From: GWF2-50-93 sp049297395
GTDB lineage: Bacteria; Verrucomicrobiota; Lentisphaeria; Victivallales; GWF2-50-93
Direction: 5' to 3'
DNA: 64,000 nt
Assembly (NCBI GenBank): GCA_049297395.1
Contig: JBAQUG010000221.1
Span: forward strand, 12,240-76,239
A program made the position numbers and the translations under genes. Under the pieces are notes generated by a model. It did not search any database. It worked only from the letters and a program-made list of their open reading frames with translations, and was not told where the DNA came from. Positions 59,188-64,000 of this stretch are shown here, one piece after another (within the stretch, counting starts at the first letter, position 1; every line of letters starts with the position of its first letter).

Positions 59188-61737
59188 ATGAATTCGATCG
59201 GCTACAAGCATATAATCATAAACGGCATCTCGATTGCATATACCGACAGAGGAGAGGGACGGCCGATACTGTTCATCCACGGCTTTGCCTCGTCATCCTA
59301 TACATGGATGAAGATGATAGGATACCTGCCTCCCAGATTCAGATTTATCACTATTGATCTGAAGGGATTCGGACATTCCGAGAAAAAGTGCGATGACCAT
59401 CTTTCCCCTTTCGACCAGTCCCGGATAGTGTCTGAATTCATCAGGATGCTGCAACTGGAGGATCTTGTCCTTGTCGGGCATTCAATGGGTGGAGCGATCA
59501 GCCTTCTCACGCTGTTTGATGGAAAAATGAAGTCTAGGATAAGCAGGCTTGTCCTTGTTGACAGTGCAGGAATCTTCCAGAAGCTTCCCGGTTTCATAGA
59601 TGATATTGCCGCTGCTTCACCGGGCAGCAGGATAGTGAAGATGGCGGATGAGGAGCTTCTTGTTTCTATTGTGTTGAAACAGGCGTATTATGACCATGGG
59701 AGGATCGATGACGAAGCCATAAGGGAATACAGCGGCATTCTCCGGCAGGAGAAGGCGAAGGAATGCCTGTATGCCTCAGCCCAGCAGATAGCCATAGCCA
59801 ATATAAGATCCTTCCATGAAAAGGTCAGGGAGATATCAATTCCAACCCTTATTGTCTGGGGCAATGATGACGCCATAATCGATCTCATAGATGCACTGAA
59901 GCTCAAGTCTGACTTGAAGTACGCCGAACTCAGGATCATCTACAACTGCGGGCATTCGCCGCAGGAAGAAATGCCATTGGAAACTGCGGGGTTGCTGGCT
60001 GATTTCCTGGGGGTCAGTCTTACCTCCGGGATGGATAGTCCGGCTCCAAAGGCTGAAACAGCAAAGAAGGGCATTAAGGAAAAAATAGGGGATGTCTTGC
60101 CAGATATTGTGAAGAATCCAGGAACATCCATCAGGAAAATGAGGATGAGAAGGCTGATCGACCGATGGAGCTTCGGGACCTTCCTGTTCATACTGCTGAT
60201 CAAATTCCTGCAGTTCCTGAAGAAGATCGGTTTCAAGGCGAAGATAAACGGATGGAGGAAAGTCACGGGGATATTTCTCCGCAAGGAACACTCTAAGTTC
60301 ATCCTGGCTACTTTCAGGATCAACTATCTCGGGGAAAACAGCCCTCTGGCAGATCCTGCGGAGGCGAAGGGGATCCTGATCGACAGGCTTGCCGGCTTCA
60401 TCCGCAGGAATCCGGACTGCCGTTGGACGATTGACTGGGGTTTCTTCATGACCAGGAGAAAGAAATCCTTTTTCACTGATATCGTCGAAGCAGAATTCAG
60501 CGGTAATGGCGATCTCCTCAGGATTGTTCCGCATTTCGATAGGAACTACAGGAAATTCCCGCTGGTTGGAAATGACATAATCGAGAGCGTGTTTGTCAGG
60601 CTGATTGATGCATATAATAAGACAAAGAACGTCGATGACCATACGCGTTCGTGGGTCATCTACAAGAAACTCAGGAGATGGGCACGCAAAGTCAAGGGTC
60701 TGTCCTTTTACGGACATCAGGAACTGAGGCATGTTGTCAGAAGGCTGATGAACGCATCCTTCATTCAGTTCCAGACCCTGCCCGGGGACAAGGAGAAGAT
60801 TGTGCAGAGCAGGATGGCTACGCCTGATATGAGGGCATGCAGCCATCCCGGTTTTGGGCTTCTCAACATGGTATGCCGGTTCACATCCGATTATTCCGAG
60901 GCGGATCTCTGGTGCCAGTACCATCACGTGCCTGTCGACGGCATCCCCATGCAGGAAATGCTCCAGGAGCTCAAGAAGGAATGGGGGGAGGCGGGTCCTG
61001 TCCTATATCCTTCAATATCAGGAGGAGGGCTCAAGACAGAATTGTTTTTCTGCGGAGGCAATATCTACCGCGCAAAAATCTATATATCCTTTGAGCGCCT
61101 GCTCAAGTTCAGGAAATATCTAAATGACAGATATTATGTGGAGATGGGCGGACCCGCCACGGTTTCAAGCATGATCATATGGGGGCTTGCCCAGCAGAAA
61201 TATTTCCGGGACAAGAAATTCATTTTCCCAGTGGATACTTCCCTGATAATGGATTATCCGAAGGAGCGGAACATCAGCTTCATTTTCATGCTTCCAAGGA
61301 AGTTCTTCAATGAAAACAACAGGATGGAAGGATTCCTGAAATACCAGAGGGAGTTCAACCAGCGTGTATTTGCGACAAGATTAGGGAAAAGCGAAAGCTA
61401 TGAGCTGTTCGAACTCTACGCGATAGTTCACCCGATGTTCTACCATATTCTCAGATATCTCATGCCGAAGACCCTTGGCGAGTTTGTCGGAACGGCAGGC
61501 CTGACCATATTGAAAGACGCGGAAATGTTCATAAGTCCGGTTTCAGATCTGCATTTCAACGGATTCGTTTCACTGGGCAACATGTCCATGCCCACTGAAG
61601 ATGGACGGACCGCCGGCGCGGTCAGCATCTGCGGCTCAAGGGAGCAGATAGCCGAATACATAAAGGGATTCAGGCATCTGGCTGAAAACTTTCCCGGCTT
61701 CCTGTCCATTGACCGTGAATTCAAGGCCGGCGGATAA
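59188..61737 (+). CDS. Alpha/beta hydrolase fused to an HHxxxDG acyltransferase-like domain
   Basis: 849 residues. Residues 1-about 275 are a complete alpha/beta hydrolase: PILFIHGFASSSYTW, VGHSMGGAI with nucleophile Ser99, VWGNDDAIID and NCGHSPQEEMP for Asp and His. A basic, hydrophobic stretch (about 320-360, FGTFLFILLIKFLQFLKKIG) could touch the membrane. The C-terminal about 450 residues have the HHxxxDG motif of CoA-dependent acyltransferases and condensation domains (H579-H580-V-P-V-D584-G585) and a late GTAGLTILKDAEMFISPVSD stretch. Together with the lipase-type gene before it, a lipid or ester remodelling role is likely; substrate unknown. I do not recognise this fusion as a named family. 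Confidence 0.7.
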   Translation: MNSIGYKHIIINGISIAYTDRGEGRPILFIHGFASSSYTWMKMIGYLPPRFRFITIDLKGFGHSEKKCDDHLSPFDQSRIVSEFIRMLQLEDLVLVGHSMGGAISLLTLFDGKMKSRISRLVLVDSAGIFQKLPGFIDDIAAASPGSRIVKMADEELLVSIVLKQAYYDHGRIDDEAIREYSGILRQEKAKECLYASAQQIAIANIRSFHEKVREISIPTLIVWGNDDAIIDLIDALKLKSDLKYAELRIIYNCGHSPQEEMPLETAGLLADFLGVSLTSGMDSPAPKAETAKKGIKEKIGDVLPDIVKNPGTSIRKMRMRRLIDRWSFGTFLFILLIKFLQFLKKIGFKAKINGWRKVTGIFLRKEHSKFILATFRINYLGENSPLADPAEAKGILIDRLAGFIRRNPDCRWTIDWGFFMTRRKKSFFTDIVEAEFSGNGDLLRIVPHFDRNYRKFPLVGNDIIESVFVRLIDAYNKTKNVDDHTRSWVIYKKLRRWARKVKGLSFYGHQELRHVVRRLMNASFIQFQTLPGDKEKIVQSRMATPDMRACSHPGFGLLNMVCRFTSDYSEADLWCQYHHVPVDGIPMQEMLQELKKEWGEAGPVLYPSISGGGLKTELFFCGGNIYRAKIYISFERLLKFRKYLNDRYYVEMGGPATVSSMIIWGLAQQKYFRDKKFIFPVDTSLIMDYPKERNISFIFMLPRKFFNENNRMEGFLKYQREFNQRVFATRLGKSESYELFELYAIVHPMFYHILRYLMPKTLGEFVGTAGLTILKDAEMFISPVSDLHFNGFVSLGNMSMPTEDGRTAGAVSICGSREQIAEYIKGFRHLAENFPGFLSIDREFKAGG

Positions 61738-61819
61738 GAAACCTTATCTGCAAGATCCCTGTCCTCTCCGGCTGCTGTCTGCCAGAGGATGTCATGTCTC
61801 AGCTCGTTTATGCGGCAGT

Positions 61820-63439
61820 TCACTCCGCAGGCAGCAAAGGAAGGCCCAGTTCTTTCAGGAATTTATTGTGTTTGGACGTCGCCTTTCGGATGGTATCCTG
61901 GGCTTTCACCAGTTCGCTGTGAGTCGCCGCCAAATCTATCTCCGGTTCCTGTACTGCCGTGCTGATGTAGCGGGAGATATTGAGATTATAGCCTTCTTCG
62001 GCGATTCGCTCCATCGAGACGCGTTTGGAGTAACGTTCTTTTTCGCGGCGGTACTGGTAGGTCTCGACAATCTTGTCGATGTGCTCTTCGAGGAGGACGT
62101 TCTGGCGTTTGCCCTTCTCGAAATGTTCGGCGGCGTTGATGAAGAGGACGTCGTCGGGCTTCTTGCATTTCTTGAGGACGAGGATGCAGACCGGGATGCC
62201 CGTCGAGTAGAAGAGGTTTGCAGGCAGGCCGATGACGGTATCGATGTGGCCATCCTTGAGGAGCTTCGTGCGGATCCTCTCCTCGGCGCCTCCGCGGAAG
62301 AGCACGCCGTGCGGCAGGATGATGGACATGACGCCCTGGTCCTTCAGGTAATGGAAGCCGTGCAGGAGGAAGGCGAAGTCGGCGGCAGATTTCGGGGACA
62401 GGCCGTAGTTCTTGAAGCGTACGTCGTCGCCCATGTCCTCCTTGGGTTCCCAGCGGTAGCTGAAGGGTGGATTGGCGACAATGGCGTCGAACTTGGGCAT
62501 CTTCGCAGGGTTAGTCTCGCGGAGGAAATCCCAGTCGTTGGTCAACGTGTCGCCGTGGTAGATTTCGAACTCCGTGTCCTTCACCCCGTGCAGCAGCATG
62601 TTCATGCGCGCGAGGTTGTAGGTGGTTATGTTCTTCTCCTGGCCGTAGATTTTGCCGATCGTCCCGCCCAGTTTCTTCAATTGCTTGCGCACATTGAGAA
62701 GCAATGAGCCCGAGCCGCAGGCGAAGTCGAAGACGCTGCCAAGATGTTTTACAGGACCTGTCTTGGGCTCCTGGCTGTCGAGGGTGACTATGCGAGAGAG
62801 GATGGTCGAAATCTGCTGCGGGGTATAGAACTCGCCCGCCTTCTTGCCGGAACCGGCGGCGAACTGGCCGATAAGGTATTCATAGGCGTCGCCGAGGGCG
62901 TCGATGTCGGTGGAGAAGTCCGCGAGCCCCTTGGCGATCTCCTTGATGATGTCGCACAGCTTCTTGTTCTTTTCGGGGTGGGTTCTACCGAGCTTTTCGG
63001 AGCCGAGGTTGATCTCGGAGAAGAGCCCCTGGAAGGTGCTCTCAAAAGATTCGTTTTCGATGTACTTGAATCCGTCACGCAGGGTGTCGAGCAGGTCGCC
63101 GCTCTGGTTGCGTGCGAGGTTGGCGATATTGGCCCAGAGGTGATCCGGCTTGATCACGTAGTGGACCTTGCGCCGCATCTGCTTCTCGAAATCGCCCACG
63201 TCGCCGGGGTTGTTTGCATACCAGATCGCCAGAGGAACACGGGGATCGCCTGCAGGGATGGGGGGATAGTCCCGGCCCAGCTCCTTCTTCGCCGCAACCT
63301 CGTAGTTGTCTGAGAGGTAGCGCAGGAAGAGGAAGGCCAGCATGTAGTCCCGGAAATCGTCCGCATTCATCGCCCCGCGCAGCTGGTCGGCGATATTCCA
63401 GAGGGTCTTGCCCAGTTGTTTTTGATTCTGTTCAGTCAT
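61820..63439 (-). CDS. hsdM: Type I restriction-modification DNA methyltransferase subunit
   Basis: 539 residues. The N-terminal helical domain (TLWNIADQLRGAMNADDFRD) is HsdM-type. Adenine N6-methyltransferase motifs follow: motif I VFDFACGSGSLL near residue 238 and motif IV NPPF near 322, plus PHGVLFRGGAEERIR. HsdM modifies host DNA and, with HsdS and HsdR, forms the restriction enzyme; those genes are not in the window and would lie to the left only if unlinked, so this may be a partial or scattered set. The start ATG overlaps the stop of the RAYT-type gene in an ATGA arrangement. GC content is higher than that of the lipid genes beside it. Confidence 0.92.
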   Translation of the reverse strand: MTEQNQKQLGKTLWNIADQLRGAMNADDFRDYMLAFLFLRYLSDNYEVAAKKELGRDYPPIPAGDPRVPLAIWYANNPGDVGDFEKQMRRKVHYVIKPDHLWANIANLARNQSGDLLDTLRDGFKYIENESFESTFQGLFSEINLGSEKLGRTHPEKNKKLCDIIKEIAKGLADFSTDIDALGDAYEYLIGQFAAGSGKKAGEFYTPQQISTILSRIVTLDSQEPKTGPVKHLGSVFDFACGSGSLLLNVRKQLKKLGGTIGKIYGQEKNITTYNLARMNMLLHGVKDTEFEIYHGDTLTNDWDFLRETNPAKMPKFDAIVANPPFSYRWEPKEDMGDDVRFKNYGLSPKSAADFAFLLHGFHYLKDQGVMSIILPHGVLFRGGAEERIRTKLLKDGHIDTVIGLPANLFYSTGIPVCILVLKKCKKPDDVLFINAAEHFEKGKRQNVLLEEHIDKIVETYQYRREKERYSKRVSMERIAEEGYNLNISRYISTAVQEPEIDLAATHSELVKAQDTIRKATSKHNKFLKELGLPLLPAE

Positions 63440-64000
63440 GATGTTTTAACCTTTGATAATTCGTTTAACAGTCGTTCCAGCATTCCGCCTCGTGCAACAT
63501 GGGGCGTAAAGAGCGCACCGGCATGCTCGATGACAAAGCGGTTGCGCGCCTCAGCCGCCGCCAAATTCCCAGCGACATCGCGCATCTCCAGGATCAGCAT
63601 CCGGTTTTTCTCAAGTGCATCGCGCACACCAGGCGCGAACGCGCAATCCTCAATCCCCCACGCCGGGCAGGCAATCACCCGCCGTCCGTTTTTCAGCAGC
63701 CACTCCAATATCTCTTTTTCTTTTGGAGAATGCCAGCCGCCGAAATAGACATCGGCCTCGGGCCGTACGGGCGAGGCCTGCCTCGCCCCATCCCCCCGGC
63801 TGCACAGCACCCCCAGCTTTTCCCCGTTCCACAGCGCCGGATTTCCAATGCCCCGCAACCCGCCGCCAAATTCCTGCACACATCGCCACGGATTCATTCG
63901 GATATATTCGGCGATTTGCTGCTCCGCCTCCTCCGAACGCACAATCATTTCATAATAATTGCGATGCCAGATCCGGGGGGCAATGGGAGCGAGGCAGGCC
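63436..64000 (-). CDS. RAYT-type transposase fused to a DprA-like domain, N-terminus missing
   Basis: The frame is open to the right edge; 187 codons are visible. The first residues, PRIWHRNYYEMIVRSEEAEQ then QIAEYIRMNPWRC, are the typical C-terminal part of REP-associated tyrosine (Y1) transposases, including the WxRNYYExxIR segment. After it comes a Rossmann-like domain (NPALWNGEKLGVLCSRGDGA, WHSPKEKEILEWLLKNGRRV, EARNRFVIEHAGALFTPH) resembling the DprA/SLOG fold, with the R-x-R-N-R-like element. The HUH motif and tyrosine would be outside the window. It overlaps hsdM by 4 bp, so both are translated together. The REP pairs at 31131 and 25042 could be its substrates. Confidence 0.7.
   Translation of the reverse strand, partial: ACLAPIAPRIWHRNYYEMIVRSEEAEQQIAEYIRMNPWRCVQEFGGGLRGIGNPALWNGEKLGVLCSRGDGARQASPVRPEADVYFGGWHSPKEKEILEWLLKNGRRVIACPAWGIEDCAFAPGVRDALEKNRMLILEMRDVAGNLAAAEARNRFVIEHAGALFTPHVARGGMLERLLNELSKVKTS

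Noticed and set aside
61709..62707. 332-codon plus-strand frame opposite hsdM
   Set aside because: The low-complexity V/E/D-rich translation is typical of antisense to a GC-rich gene; hsdM motifs are unambiguous.
1..64000. tRNA, rRNA or known riboswitches
   Set aside because: I looked for TPsiC-like GGTTCRA stems and for familiar riboswitch cores and saw none, although a weak candidate could be missed by eye.

Overview
The window looks like chromosomal DNA of an anaerobic, polysaccharide-degrading bacterium of the Lentisphaerota (Victivallis-like), or a close relative within the PVC superphylum. This is inferred from gene content only: three pseudopilins with the FTL[IV][21 protein letters not shown] helix and an H-X9-DG-like tail, many uroporphyrinogen-decarboxylase-like (UroD) and Gfo/Idh/MocA proteins next to AraC regulators, large secreted glycoside hydrolases, and a ribosomal protein S4 whose N-terminus resembles the PVC form.

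Layout. 1-3050: a restriction-like cluster (C-terminus of a YhcG/DUF1016 nuclease, a GIY-YIG/superfamily-2 helicase fusion, a stub of an HNH-type gene). 3222-5358: UroD homologue divergent from an AraC regulator. 5478-6243: anti-sigma-factor kinase plus STAS pair. 6243-7802: a 329-bp inverted-repeat element, a frameshifted secreted-protein gene and a ParE/Phd toxin-antitoxin pair. 7889-10603: GntR/YtrA-like repressor plus ABC exporter. 10652-11739: a winged-helix/ATPase/STAS-like regulator gene bracketed by two copies of one triple-octamer array. 11856-19526: a minus-strand operon of a permease, a Gfo-UroD fusion, a UroD protein and three Gfo homologues (one broken), divergent from an AraC gene. 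20497-24287: HD hydrolase, cupin-AraC regulator and ADP-ribosylglycohydrolase. 24288-25441: a gene-poor stretch full of palindromes. 25442-31060: a 1872-residue secreted glycosidase. 31495-42079: two tandem copies of a cassette (pseudopilin, CBM-like secreted protein, GH5 lipoprotein) whose last genes end in different SGNH esterase domains. 42176-44580: DUF4143 ATPase and a GH29-like protein. 45073-54656: LacI regulator, third pseudopilin, GH42-like enzyme, small binding protein, esterase, beta-helix protein and GH13 enzyme. 54834-57542: rpsD, then another UroD/AraC divergent pair. 57633-61737: a lipase-like lipoprotein and a hydrolase/acyltransferase fusion. 61820-64000: hsdM preceded by a REP-associated transposase (RAYT) fused to a DprA-like domain.

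Two themes link the regions. First, carbohydrate use: pseudopilin-led blocks of secreted glycosidases and esterases under LacI/AraC control, with intracellular Gfo/UroD enzymes that may process released sugars or methylated groups. Second, small non-autonomous repeats: REP pairs with GTAG or GGAG feet, a 41-bp palindrome family, and inverted-repeat elements, one with an exact 8-bp target duplication. Several touch or form stop codons, and one has rewritten a protein C-terminus. The RAYT gene at the right edge is a plausible source of the REP pairs. The most unusual single locus is the regulator at 10692-11735 with identical triple-octamer arrays at both ends. All functions come from reading the translations; no database search was run.
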